A DNA stretch of 34,796 nt. It comes from Halisarca cf. caerulea (Eukaryota > Porifera > Demospongiae > Chondrillida > Halisarcidae). Of this stretch, positions 1 through 10,214 are shown in pieces. The position numbers and the translations under genes were made by a program. Positions within the stretch are counted from its first letter, which is position 1; each line of letters begins with the position of its first letter. The notes beneath the pieces are model-generated. The model did not search any database. It worked only from the letters and a program-made list of their open reading frames with translations, and was not told where the DNA came from. Location: the NCBI GenBank assembly GCA_963170055.1, contig CAUJGJ010000387.1, forward strand, positions 155,001 through 189,796. Reading direction: 5' to 3'.

Positions 1-775
1 GTCCCTGTCTATAGCCCCAGTAGGCATTGTAGCCCCTGTAGTCCCAGTAGTCCCTGTAGTCCCTGTAGTCCCTGTAGTCCCTGTTGTCCCAGTAGCCCCT
101 GTAGCCCCTGTAGCCCCTGTAGGCACTGTAGCCCCTGTAGGCACTGTAGCCCCTGTAGGCACTGTAGCCCCTGTAGGCACTGTAGTCCCAGTAGGCACTG
201 TAGGCACTGTAGCCCCAGTAGGCACTGTAGCCCCTGTAGGCACTGTAGCCCCTGTAGGCACTGTAGCCCCTGTAGGCACTGTAGTCCCAGTAGGCACTGT
301 AGGCACTGTAGCCCCTGTATAGTCAGTGTAGTCAGTGTAGTCAGTGTAGTCACTGTAGTCCCTGTAGTCCCTGTAGTCAGTGTAGTCCCGGTAGTCACTG
401 TAGTCCCTGTAGTCAGTGTAGTCCCGGTAGTCACTGTAGTCAGTGTAGTCCCGGTAGTCACTGTAGTCCCTGTAGTCAGTGTAGTCCCGGTAGTCACTGT
501 AGTCAGTGTAGTCAGTGTAGTCACTGTAGTCACTGTAGTCCCTGTAGTCCCTGTAGTCAGTGTAGTCCCGGTAGTCACTGTAGTCAGTGTAGTCACTGTA
601 GTCAGTGTAGTCCCGGTAGTCACTGTAGTCAGTGTAGCCACTATAGCCCCAGCAGGCACTGTAGCCCCTGTCTATAGCCCCAGTAGGCATTGTAGCCCCT
701 GTAGTCCCAGTAGGCACTGTAGTCCCTGTAACCACTGTAGTCACTGTATAGCCACTGTAGTCACTGTAGACACTG
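1..775 (-). repeat. 9-bp minisatellite, left array (inverted orientation)
   Basis: Tandem repeat with a 9-bp unit of the form tgtagtccc, with variants tgtagtcac, tgtagtcag, tgtagcccc and tgtaggcac. Variant units cluster: the first 330 bases are rich in tgtagcccc and tgtaggcac, and 320-640 is rich in tgtagtcag, tgtagtcac and gtcccggta. Higher-order blocks (for example tgtagtcccggtagtcac) recur. The array runs off the left edge of the window. Read on the - strand it is the same unit, gggactaca, as the array at 2180-4243, so the two arrays are inverted relative to each other. Long open frames through it follow from a period divisible by three and are not evidence of coding. Confidence 0.95.
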
Positions 776-802
776 CACTACACTTATATGCCTCAATGCT
801 TT

Positions 803-862
803 GCAAGTGATTCAAGTGTGTGGGGCGGAAGCCCCCACATGTTTTTCACTCGAATTACTTGC
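803..862. repeat. Short hairpin, GCAAGT family copy 1
   Basis: Outer arms gcaagtgattcaagtg and cactcgaattacttgc pair with one or two mismatches. Inside is a second small stem around ggggcggaagcccc. The same design recurs at 1055-1103 and 22009-22067. Confidence 0.75.
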
Positions 863-870
863 ATGATTAT

Positions 871-946
871 GCTGCATTTTGGTGAAGTTTCAGTCACGGT
901 TTTATCCTTCAGAATAAAACCGTGGCTGAAACTGCCAAAATGCAGC
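871..946. repeat. Inverted repeat (hairpin), 33-35 bp arms
   Basis: The left arm, starting gctgcattttgg, and the right arm, ending ccaaaatgcagc, are complementary over about 33 bases, through cacggttttat and ataaaaccgtg, around a loop of about 8 bases. It sits between the two GCAAGT hairpins, so 803-1103 is a run of three hairpins. Confidence 0.8.
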
Positions 947-1054
947 GAATTTTCTTCAAAATTGCAGCGAAGGCGAAAAATACAAAGCTGAAGGATAAAA
1001 ACCCTTCGTAAACCTGTTACCATTGTTGTAGAGATAAACCATTACGACACATTC

Positions 1055-1103
1055 GCAAGTAATTCGGGCGGCAGCCCCATGGGTTTTTAACTCGAATTAC
1101 TTG
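1055..1103. repeat. Short hairpin, GCAAGT family copy 2
   Basis: Outer arms gcaagtaattcg and cgaattacttg are complementary, with an inner gggcggcagcccc stem. It is a shorter version of the 803-862 hairpin. Confidence 0.75.
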
Positions 1104-1282
1104 TTAGAGTGTGTTGCATCAATGTGTCTGTGGCATTGGTTTTCAAGTTCATATATAACCTTAGCAATAATAGCTCTTATGGAACTAATGACTGCTATTT
1201 CTCTGTCGATATACATAGTATCACCTGTTTTCTCCAGCTCTTGCATATACACATGCACAAAAATAGTTCAAAAATAGTGTCG

Positions 1283-2164
1283 TCATATCCCTTTGGTATA
1301 AGTTTTGATCAATTTCATATTTCTGGCAGGGTTATATTCCCCTTGTTCACTGTTTTTTTCAGATTGAGTAACATATATGTAACTGTTTGCAGAAACACCT
1401 TGCCAACAGTGTGTTCTTCTGTCTTGCTTTCTGGGCATTATTGGACGCTTTCCAAAAGTGTTACTGCATTCTTTACATCTGCAGTCAGTAGTGCATGCTC
1501 TATTTTGTAGCACACAAGGATATTTTATTACTTCTGTATACTTAGTCTTTATTAGTATGCAGTGCGGTACATTAGTATAGACTTCATATTTACACCACAA
1601 TTGCACTATGTGCTCTTGTCCTTTGCATCGATAGTAGTATTTACCATATTTACACATGGTTTGCACTTAACAGCATCATAGTGACCTGCTCCATATTGAT
1701 GATATGCAAGGTAGATGATGGCAGGGAAAACATTCTGACGAGGGTTAAGGCAAATGAATGGTGTACAAAGCATTGATGTGATGATAATGATAGGGATGCC
1801 CAAGACATTGCTCATTACTAGGGGCATTGTGTCCTCTAGTTCCCCCGATGACATATCCTGACACTTGAAATTTTTCCACCTCTTCTGCAACTGTGCTACT
1901 AGTCAAAAAGCCTACATACTCATCACTATGCTCAGACCACTCTGTGCATACTAAGTTCCTCAGGTGCAGTGGATCAGTAACATTCCTAATTTTCTTTGCC
2001 AAATCCGAGTAATATTCATCATTTGTCAAGGTTTCTAAATAGTACGACACGGCATGGATATAACAATTTCCATCGCCCACAATAGGCACCAAATCAAAAT
2101 TAAAACTAGTCAGCCTCTCCTGTAATCTCAGAGCTTGCTCAGTGCTTTTATCAGCTGTAGGCAA
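1283..2164 (-). pseudogene. OTU-family cysteine protease-like gene with cysteine-rich tail, frameshifted
   Basis: The reading starts with ATG at 2164 and passes through three frames on the - strand (about 2164-1850, 1850-1658 and 1658-1283). The first part holds [15 protein letters not shown], which fits the OTU catalytic Asp-Gly-Asn-Cys block. The second holds [17 protein letters not shown] and ends in GAGHYDAVK, which fits the OTU histidine motif. The third has a tail with spaced cysteines, CVLQNRACTTDCRCKEC then NTFGKRP, like a CXC/tesmin-type zinc segment. OTU proteins remove ubiquitin, and standalone OTU plus Cys-rich proteins of this kind are often found with mobile DNA (family knowledge). 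Single-base shifts near 1850 and 1658 break it, so it is probably a pseudogene, though assembly errors would look the same. The start lies just beside the right 9-bp array. Introns are unlikely because the shifts lack splice sites. Confidence 0.75.
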
Positions 2165-2179
2165 ACTAATTCCATCAGT

Positions 2180-4243
2180 GGGGACACAGTGACTACAGAG
2201 ACTACAGGGACTACAGGGACTGCAGTGGCTACAGGGACTACAGGGGCTACAGAAACTACTGTGACTACAGTGCCTACAGTGACTACAGTGGCTACAGTGG
2301 CTATAGTGGCTACAGTGGCTACAATGACTACTGGGACTACACTGACTACAGGGACTACACTGACTACAGGGGCTACACTGACTACAGGGGCTACACTGAC
2401 TACAGGGGCTACAGGGACTACAGGGACTACAGGGGCTACAGGGACTACAGTGCCTACTGGGGCTACGGTGGCTACTGGGACTACAGGGACTACAGGGACT
2501 ACAGTGGCTACAGTGGCTACAGGGGTTACAGGGGCTACAAGGACTACAGTGACTACAGTGGCTACAGGGACTACAGTGGCTGCATTGACTACAGTGACTA
2601 CAGTGGCTACATTGACTACGGGGACTACAGTGGCTACAGGGACTACAGGGACTACAGTGGCTACTATGACTACAGGGACTACAGTGGCTACAGGGGCTAC
2701 AGGGACTACAGGGACTACAGTGCCTACTGGGGCTACGGTGGCTACTGGGACTACAGGGACTACAGGGACTACAGTGGCTACAGTGGCTACAGGGGTTACA
2801 GGGGCTACAAGGACTACAGGGACTACAGTGGCTACAGGGACTACAGTGGCTGCATTGACTACAGTGACTTCAGTGGCTACAGGGACTACAGTGGCTACAG
2901 GGGCTACAGGGACTACAGTTGCTACAGGGACTACAGTTGTTACAGGGACTACAGGGGCTACAGGGACTACATTGACTACAGGGACTACAATGGCTACAGG
3001 GACTACAGGGACTACAGGGACTACATTGACTACCGGGACTACAGTGGCTACATTGACTACAGTGACTACAGGGACTACAGTGGCTAAAATGACTACAGGG
3101 ACTACAGTGGCTACTATGACTACAGGGACTACAGTGGCTACAGTGGCTACAGTGGCTACAGGGACTACAGGGACTACAGTGGCTACAGGGACTACATTGA
3201 CTACGGGGACTACAGGGACTACATGGACTACAGTGGCTACAGTGGCTACAGGGACTACAGTGGCTACAGGGACTACAGGGACTACATTGACTACAATGGC
3301 TACAGGGACTACAGGGGCTACAGGGATTACAGGGACTACAGGGACTACAGGGACTACATTGACTACCGGGACTACAGTGGCTACATTGACTACAGGGACT
3401 ACAGGGACTACAGGGACTACAGTGGCTACTATGACTACAGGGACTACAGTGGCTACAGGGGCTACAGGGGCTACATTGACTACAGGGACTACTGGGGCTA
3501 CAGGGGCTACAGGGACTACAGGGACTACAGTGGCTACAGGGACTACATTGACTACGGGGACTACAGTGGCTACATTGACTACAGGGGCTATAGTGGTTAC
3601 AGGGGCTACAGGGGCTACAGGGACTACAGTTGCTACAGGGACTACAGTGACTACAGGGACTACATTGACTACAGGGACTACAGTGACTACAGGGACTACA
3701 TTGACTACGGGGACTACAGTGGCTACATTGACTACAGTGACTACAGGGGCTACAGGGACTACAGGGACTACTGGGGCTACAGGGGCTACTGGGGCTACAA
3801 GGACTACAGGGACTACATTGACTACAGGGACTACAGGGACTACAGTGGCTACAGGGACTACAGTGCCTACTGGGGCTACAGGGACTACAGTGACTACAGG
3901 GACTACATTGACTACAGGGACTACAGGGACTACAGGGACTACAGGGGCTACAGGGACTACAGTACCTACTGGGGCTACAGGGGCTACTGGGACTATAAGG
4001 ACTACACTGACTACAGGGACTACATTGACTACAGGGGCTACAGGGACTACAGGGGCTACAGGGACTACAGGGACTACATTGACTACAGGGACTACAGGGA
4101 GTACATGGACTACAGGGACTACATTGACTACAGGGACTACAGGGACTACTGGGACTACAGGGGCTACTGGGACTACACTGACTACAGGGACTACATGGAC
4201 TACAGGGGCTACAGCGGCTACAGGGACTACTGTAACTGCAAAA
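2180..4243 (+). repeat. 9-bp minisatellite, right array
   Basis: About 2.06 kb of 9-bp units of the form gggactaca, with variants gtggctaca, attgactac, ggggctaca and tgcctactg. Larger blocks recur; for instance the segment near 2445-2600 reappears almost unchanged near 2715-2870, which suggests unequal exchange. Variants are not homogenised. All three + frames are almost fully open and would give TTG, GLQ or DYR/DYSGY repeats. That follows from the 9-bp period and the lack of stop triplets in the unit, so I do not call a gene. The array ends in degenerate gctacagtgatata units at 4250-4320. Confidence 0.95.
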
Positions 4244-4320
4244 ACCTACAGTGATATATATAATGCTACAGTGATATACAGTATACTAATGCTACAGTGA
4301 TATATATAATAATACTAAAG

Positions 4321-5098
4321 TGATATACATAGACTACTCGATGATGTCATTAGGTGACCGTTTATATGAAGGCTTAGCCGTTTCGAAGGTAAAAGTCGTA
4401 TTCTAGTCAGGATTCGTCCGTACAACAAAAATGGCGGTTCGTAGGCTTATACGGGCTGTTTTCGAAATTTCTCCATTTCGCAAGTAAAAGTAAAAAGAAG
4501 CCCTCAAGGTCTCTTTCCAGACACCACAGAGAGCTATCGTAAAGATTCTCCCGCAATCACTCGAAGCGCGTGTCAGTGAACTGCGAACAAAAAATGGGCC
4601 TATCTTTATTATAATAAGATTATTGTCATTTGCATGGAGTCTGGTCCTTCTTCAGCAATCAGAGTTGTTCTTTCTTGAAATTGTCTAATTTCGTGATGGT
4701 GACGGCTCTTGGATCTGAAGAGAAGTGAAAGTGACTATTATTGATAATGTTCCAGATTGTGGCAAAATGTTTGGCCAGAATCTTCTGCCAGTCATGTGAC
4801 GGTACAGATACTAGTCTAACCCAGTCCAACTAAACTCTGTTTAGCCCTATACCCGTCTAACCTCATGTATAAATAACCCTATACTCGTCTTGTCCTTCGC
4901 CAAACCAGACCTGTATCTCTTTTGCAATTTACCCTTGTTACAAGTGTTTTTAGAGGATCCTTTTTGATAAAGCCTTTTTGCATGATCCTGTGTCAATCCT
5001 ACATCCTTTTACCATTTTTAATATTACAATGTCGTGTGATTTATTGTCTTCAATGACTTTTCCTTATGAATTTGAGTTTCCTTGGCTTTTGTATATAG
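4321..5098. other. Intron-like DNA, no gene seen
   Basis: No recognisable gene. A short open stretch from an ATG at 4431 stops after 18 codons. A pyrimidine-poor AT-rich stretch runs up to the splice acceptor (tatag) at 5094-5098. The segment near 4810-4890 carries two imperfect copies of an accctatac-cgtct motif. Confidence 0.6.
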
Positions 5099-5200
5099 GA
5101 TGAAGAGACATTACTGCATCGGGCAGCTATTGGAGGAAACATTGAACTGGTTCACTGGCTTGTTCAAGAACATGGTTTGGATGTACACAAATGTGCAAAG
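5099..5200 (+). CDS. Ankyrin-repeat gene, exon of one repeat
   Basis: A 102-bp phase-0 exon of 34 codons, flanked by acceptor tatag and donor gtatgt. It encodes one ankyrin repeat: ETLLHRAAIGGNIELVHWLV followed by QEHGLDVHKCAK. The TLLHRAA..GN.ELV.WLV pattern is the ankyrin helix-turn-helix signature. Ankyrin repeats form protein-binding scaffolds. No catalytic domain is in view, so the partner and role of the protein are unknown. It is the most upstream exon I can identify; earlier exons must lie outside the window or be unrecognised. The next exon at 8244 continues the frame. Confidence 0.88.
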
Positions 5201-5251
5201 GTATGTATCACTGTATGCTGTTCTCTTTATATTGTGATTGCCCCACATCCC

Positions 5252-5254
<3 letters not shown>

Positions 5255-5321
<67 letters not shown>
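5255..5321. repeat. (TG)n microsatellite
   Basis: About 33 uninterrupted TG units directly after the ankyrin exon's donor region and directly before a LINE 3' tail at 5322. Confidence 0.95.
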
Positions 5322-5324
<3 letters not shown>

Positions 5325-5405
5325 CATCAGGTATCAGGTATCAGGTATTCTTATTTAATCTGGGAAACCTTTAGCCAGAGGCTACTATAAGTGGCACCCA
5401 GAAAA
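5322..5405 (-). mobile_element. LINE 3'-tail remnant
   Basis: Read on the - strand, the segment ctgggtgccac...tagcc.ctggctaaagg...cccag.ttaaataag followed by repeated acctgat units matches the 3' end of the LINE at 19550-19620 (same order, clearly diverged). The tail repeat here is (ATACCTG) rather than (ACCTG). No coding part of that LINE is recognised next to it; the AT- and A-rich stretch to about 5590 may be its 3' UTR. Confidence 0.6.
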
Positions 5406-6062
5406 GAAAAAGAGGGGGAAAAAGGCCAAAGGCAAAACACAAAAGAAACACCAAGTACAAAGATTCCCAAAAATAGAGATACAGCAAAAAATAAATTGAG
5501 AGATCAGAATTTCAAAACAATAAGAATATTCAATCAGTTTTGGGGGATATAATAGCCATTGTCACTGAAATAAGGTGATTGGTGTGTAAAGACATGCATG
5601 TTGTGTACAAATGATAAAATGGCCATAGCGGCGACCTTGGAAATATCGTTAACTAAGTCTTTTAACTTAGTTTCAAAGTCTTTGAAATCAAGGAAAATGG
5701 CAATCAATGTTGATTATGACTCTTCAGAAGACACTAAAGAAACCTGTGAAGTAGATGGGTATTTTCACTCGTTATCAGCTCATAGCCTACCTACATACGT
5801 AGCCATAAGCTTATCTCTCCAAGATCATTCCCATTTTGCAGAGGAGAGCGTGTGGTTTAGTGCTTTGGTCAGAAAGAGAGCATTTTCATCTTGATGTGTG
5901 ATTGCCGAACTAGTAAGTTGCGACATTGGCCAAGGAATCTCCACGTAGGTCGGCCAACGCCTGTTCAAAGGCATACTAGAAACAAGGTCGAAGTTTAACC
6001 AACGTTTGAAAAGCACAGAAAGACTTTCTAAAGGCACAACAGAGCAAAGCTTCGCTATGTAA
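5406..6062. other. Unassigned intron DNA
   Basis: Contains open frames on both strands (5598-5894 +, 5825-6037 -) that I do not recognise. Codon usage and composition give no support for a gene. A small palindrome, aactaagtcttttaacttagtt-like, lies near 5650-5675. Confidence 0.45.
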
Positions 6063-7140
6063 TTATGCTACGTAATTACAGTATTCTCTGTTATTACGCA
6101 GAGTAATTGCACACAGTAATACGTATGTAATACGCACGTATTGTGGATCGCAATTTAAACTTTTTTTGATCCCTACCGTAGTTCTAGTCCTCAAACAGGA
6201 GGCTAAATCTTGGAAAAATGTTGGTGCCTCATTACTGAAAGCACCAGTAGTCTCCAATCCAATGGGGATAAAGATGTGTGTGGGCTCCAGTTCCCTGTAG
6301 ATCTTTCTTTCGTGATTCTGCATGATTTACAACAAGACCAGCCCCAGAAACAGCTAAGGGTGAGTAGGTGGGAGTAAATTAAGGTGTCCCAGCAGGTCAC
6401 ATCCCAGTTTAAGGGGCACTCTGACTTCCAGGGGATCACAGTCACTGTATCCACCCTTTTCCCATCTGAACGAGATAACCCTGTAGGGTCCAAAATGGAT
6501 GAAACCTCGATTGAGGCAAGGGTGGACTTGACAACATTGTTCAGAGGTGACACTCTTCCGACAATGCAAACCGTGGGTACCTAAGGAATCCACATGGTTT
6601 CCACAAAGAACACATTGGTGTGGCTTGAACAGTGGGGCACCTATGTGCAGGCCAACGGCTATATATTCTCACAGACTCATCATCCATTCCAGATCTGATT
6701 TCAAGTGATGGATGGATAGGCTGAACAGAAGGGGACCCAAAGTGTCTTCTTGCTGTACCCCCTCTGCCAATTCGATGATGTGATAACCAAAGAACAGGAA
6801 GGATGGCTAGATGTAAGCAGCATGGGTACGTTGATAGATTTCTGGCACTTCTTTCAAAACAGACAAGAGTATCTTGTGTCTCCTGACTGTGTTAAAAGCA
6901 TTCTGAAAGTCCACTTTTAGCATAAGATGCCCTGCTACAATGTTGTCCAGGCCCCAAAGAAGTATAGTCTGACCACCTGCAAAACTTCACCACTAAGGAT
7001 CAAGTTGACAAATCTAGTGAGAGATTCAACTAAAATGCCAGCCCCAATGCCAGATCAGCATGATATTAAGCCCTTTAGGTGTTGTGGGCGAAGCCCATCC
7101 AGTCCACCAGCAGAATCTGCCAGGAAGGATTGAATGCCAG
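6063..7140 (-). mobile_element. Non-LTR retroelement copy C, broken
   Basis: The - strand shows pieces of the same protein as copies at 22418-23402 and 25236-28910. In order they are: LADSAGGLDGLRPQHLKGL (near 7110-7060), a reverse transcriptase piece with DFQNAFNTVR (near 6915) and EGVQQEDTLGP (near 6740), HGLHCRKS (near 6570), DPTGLSRSDGKRVDTVTVIP (near 6480) and WDVTCWDT (near 6405). The next part continues to EPTHIFIPIGLETTGAF (near 6290). Much between the RT and the cysteine motif is missing, and several frameshifts and stops are present, so it is dead. Its 5' side abuts (TA)n at 7149-7190. The 3' limit is uncertain. Confidence 0.75.
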
Positions 7141-7148
7141 CAATGATA

Positions 7149-7150
7149 TG

Positions 7151-7190
<40 letters not shown>
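7149..7190. repeat. (TA)n microsatellite
   Basis: About 20 TA units with one GTA interruption, bordering the 5' side of retroelement copy C. Confidence 0.95.
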
Positions 7191-7191
<1 letters not shown>

Positions 7192-7660
7192 CATAGTAGT
7201 TTGTTGCCCCCATTTTTCAACTTATCGCATTTGTCCTATACTCCAAAATATTAATATTATAAAATTTCTGTAACTAAATATTGTAAATCGCTTCATTTGT
7301 GGACTTAAAATTATCCTTGATAGAAAATTTCCCCATAATATTATGAATAATATTATGTACGTGTGGTTACATGGGGTATTTGCACATGCATGACTCATGC
7401 ATCAAAAAGTAAACTATAGCAAGATTATAAAATTTATGTAATCTATGACCTATGAAATGTTATCAAGCATAGAGCAATGCTGCAAGGATCTCAGAATAGA
7501 CACAACATTCCCCCTTTGAACTGCCACATACAATCTCTGGTTGAGAAATTGTGGAGACACAACCTCTCCAGTGCGGTTTCTCAGACGATGGGATATCTGA
7601 GGGTTTCTGCACCAAAAGCTCCAGTTGTTTGTCTCTTGTCCACCTAAATCATTTCAACTG
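7191..7660. other. AT-rich intron DNA, nothing recognised
   Basis: No gene, RNA or clear repeat seen. A small symmetrical aatattatgaataatatta stretch lies near 7338. Confidence 0.5.
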
Positions 7661-7674
7661 CACACACACTCACG

Positions 7675-7738
<64 letters not shown>

Positions 7739-7743
7739 TGCAG

Positions 7744-7832
<89 letters not shown>

Positions 7833-7837
7833 TGCAG

Positions 7838-7906
<69 letters not shown>

Positions 7907-7911
7907 TGCAG

Positions 7912-7983
<72 letters not shown>
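7661..7983. repeat. (CA)n array with periodic aatgcag interruptions
   Basis: Four long CA blocks are separated by nearly the same 8-base insert: aatgcagg at 7737 and 7831, and aatgcagt at 7905. The repeated insert shows that whole CA-plus-insert units were duplicated, not only slipped by two bases. Open frames of HTHT or CVCV are artefacts. Confidence 0.95.
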
Positions 7984-7985
<2 letters not shown>

Positions 7986-8243
7986 CTTACATGCATAGAC
8001 AAGGTACATGCATGCCCACACATGCTTATTGCACTTAGCTTGTAACTGCAAAATGAGTACTTCATGGAAAGTCTGCAAGCAGCATGTGCATAAGATGTAA
8101 GAGTGTTATTGTATGGCTACCTTTTGACTGTTCTGACTACCAACAGAGTATCATCCACAGGCACTGGAAACTTTAGACAGTGTTTCATTTATTTGCCTCT
8201 ATGGAATCTTTTATTCCCAGTGTTGCTATTTCTACCCCTTTAG
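7984..8243. other. Intron 3' part before ankyrin exon
   Basis: No gene. It ends with a pyrimidine-rich acceptor, ctaccccttta then g. The last 40 bases are similar to the intron end at 22070-22104. Confidence 0.6.
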
Positions 8244-8345
8244 AATGGTTGGACTGCTCTTCATTGTGCCTCAAGATATGGGCACCTCCACATTGTCAGA
8301 GAACTGATTGAGAAGATGAATGTCGATGTGTTTGCTACTAAGCCG
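8244..8345 (+). CDS. Ankyrin-repeat gene, exon of one repeat
   Basis: A 102-bp phase-0 exon with acceptor cctttag and donor gtatgc. It encodes NGWTALHCASRYGHLHIVRE then LIEKMNVDVFATKP, a full ankyrin repeat (G.TALH.A...GH..IV..LI). It is a near copy of the exon at 22105-22206, and the similarity continues into the intron (gcacaacaatccctaag/gg). So a larger segment was duplicated, not just the exon. Confidence 0.92.
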
Positions 8346-9583
8346 GTATGCTGTTTGTAATAACTTGTGTTTGTTTTTAGCTTATTATAGTACGATGCAC
8401 AACAATCCCTAGGTTAATAATGTGGCTCATTTATGCTTTGACAATTTGTACAATAATCTTATAATTTTCACAGTCTAAGTATTTATAACTGACTACCGAT
8501 AAGAATTTAAATATGAAAATGGTCATCCTGAAATAGCAGTCCAATTTATTGAGTAGGTTTTTAGTTCATAGTTCCTTGCTGGAGTAAAGATCTACATATT
8601 CCGTGCATAATGATGCTAAACTAGCCATTGTTCCTATTGACTGAAGACTGTCCTTATCATTTTTGATGCCATGATTGGTCTGCCTCCCATTTACACAGCA
8701 TATACCGCAAGGGACAGCAAAGCATGTACTGTCCACATTTTGATCATCCCTAGTCATTTAGTCTGTCTTTGCCCACATCATAATATTTGTGTTGCTTGTA
8801 CCCTCTAAATTAAAAAATAATATATTAATGTCCTTTGACTTGAGAGCATGTGGTCCTCTGCTGTGTGTATACCTGTTAGAATATTAAAATATTGAAAATA
8901 TATACGGCAAGGGCATTGACAAATACCTTACAATACTTCTAGTAAACTTGGAGTGACTCAGATTTCATACATATGGGACTGTCACTAATACAACCCAATA
9001 TTCCTGTCATGTGAGGAAGGGCAATAGAAGAGTTCCTTACGAAGTTGTTCCAAAGTTTACACATGAATATTTTTGTTTGTGAAAATCAATAGTTTTCCCA
9101 AATAAATAACTAGCAATGGTAGCAAGTTGAAAATAGCCAACTTCTGGTTTCAGGCTTGAAGGTTAGAAAGTTGATGTGACATCTTGCATGATGATTGTAT
9201 CATCCAGTCCATGAGAGTTACATTCAGTTATATGTTGCAAACAAGGCATCTGGTGTTGCAGATGTACTATTCGATGCAACTGTGTACTAATGAACTTTTG
9301 GTGCAGCTAGGACAAGGCCTAATATTACACATTTGTACTGAATCTGGACAAATATTATTCATGTTACGTGTGTAAGAATGGCTTATTTCTTCTTTTCTTT
9401 CTTTAACTGTTGGTATAATATATATATTAATATGTTGTGTTTCCCAGTATTGTCTTGCCTTCAGTGTTGTCTTTCTGAGGCCAGGTATCTGGTTGTCAAA
9501 ATGTACACATGAAAATGGGAATAAATATTATACCCTTTAGCCCTTATGTCATTCCATAATGATTGCACATGGTGTTAAATATA
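8346..9583. other. Intron DNA; part repeated at the right end of the window
   Basis: No gene recognised. The stretch 8571-8645 (cttgctggagtaaagatct, gtgcat.atgat, ctaaactagc.attgtt) matches 34636-34710 in the same orientation, so intron sequence was duplicated along with the exons. Open frames 8566-8757 (-) and 9184-9375 (+) are not supported. Confidence 0.6.
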
Positions 9584-9957
9584 CAGTGTACTCTCATTAA
9601 TCTGCCGCAATTAGTTTTGGGATTTTTTTGGCGGATAAATAAATTCAACCTATGTACACCAATTTGAATGTTCAGTAGTCATTTATTCCTGTATCAGCCA
9701 CAAAAATGCAGTCTTCTTCAAGTGTCTCAAACTTTGGTTTCTACAAATGTTTCTGGCTTTGCTGATGTGCTTCATGGCCATCCCAATTTGCCTTACACTT
9801 TATAACATCACCTGCTGTTCTTTATGCAATGTGGAAGCTCCATTTACTAGAAAAATGGAATGAAAGTGTTCCTGTGTTGACTTGGTATGGTTTTCCTTGA
9901 AATCACATATCTCCTTCTTCTGTGCAACAGTTACGTAAGTTAAACTTTCATCTGCTC

Positions 9958-10181
9958 TATGATATCGACACCGATCAAAAAGGATTCATATCATTAACCA
10001 AAACTCATGCACTCTAACACGTGGCTAACTACTACAATGACGTCATAAAATCATAACGAAAACACATGTACACAATGATACTAACACTTGACTTAAATGA
10101 CACATATAACTACTAATGTTATCATGCATAACTGAACACTACATACATTACTGAACACTACATACATTACTGAACACTACA
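9958..10181 (-). repeat. 3' LTR of the Mag-like element
   Basis: Identical to 14300-14523. It includes three tandem copies of a 19-bp unit, ctgaacactacatacatta, at its outer sense-5' end (10133-10181), and a palindromic tgacgtca at 10038-10045. Confidence 0.95.
10038..10045. promoter_or_regulatory. CRE-like palindrome in LTR
   Basis: tgacgtca is the consensus binding site of CREB/ATF bZIP factors. The same site is at 14380-14387 in the other LTR. A role in LTR transcription is only an inference. Confidence 0.35.
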
Positions 10182-10198
10182 TCCCTCCCTTTCTCTGA
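10182..10198 (-). other. Polypurine tract
   Basis: On the - strand the bases just before the 3' LTR are agagaaagggaggga, the expected place and composition for plus-strand DNA priming. Confidence 0.75.
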
Positions 10199-10214
10199 CA
10201 AAAGTTAACAACGG

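Noticed and set aside
9..659. 216-codon open frame on the - strand of the left array
   Set aside because: Same minisatellite artefact.
1..775. CRISPR array
   Set aside because: The units are 9 bp with no separate unique spacers, and the context is eukaryotic.
2135..4300. 721-codon open frame of T/G/A-rich repeats and a 343-codon DYR/DYSGY frame in the right array
   Set aside because: The 9-bp unit lacks stop triplets in all three + frames, so long open frames arise automatically. No start context, splice signals or non-repeat domain support coding.
7551..8065. HTHT and CVCV open frames across the (CA)n array, and similar frames at 20872-21358 and 25036-25260
   Set aside because: Dinucleotide repeats read as two-residue repeats on both strands; not genes.
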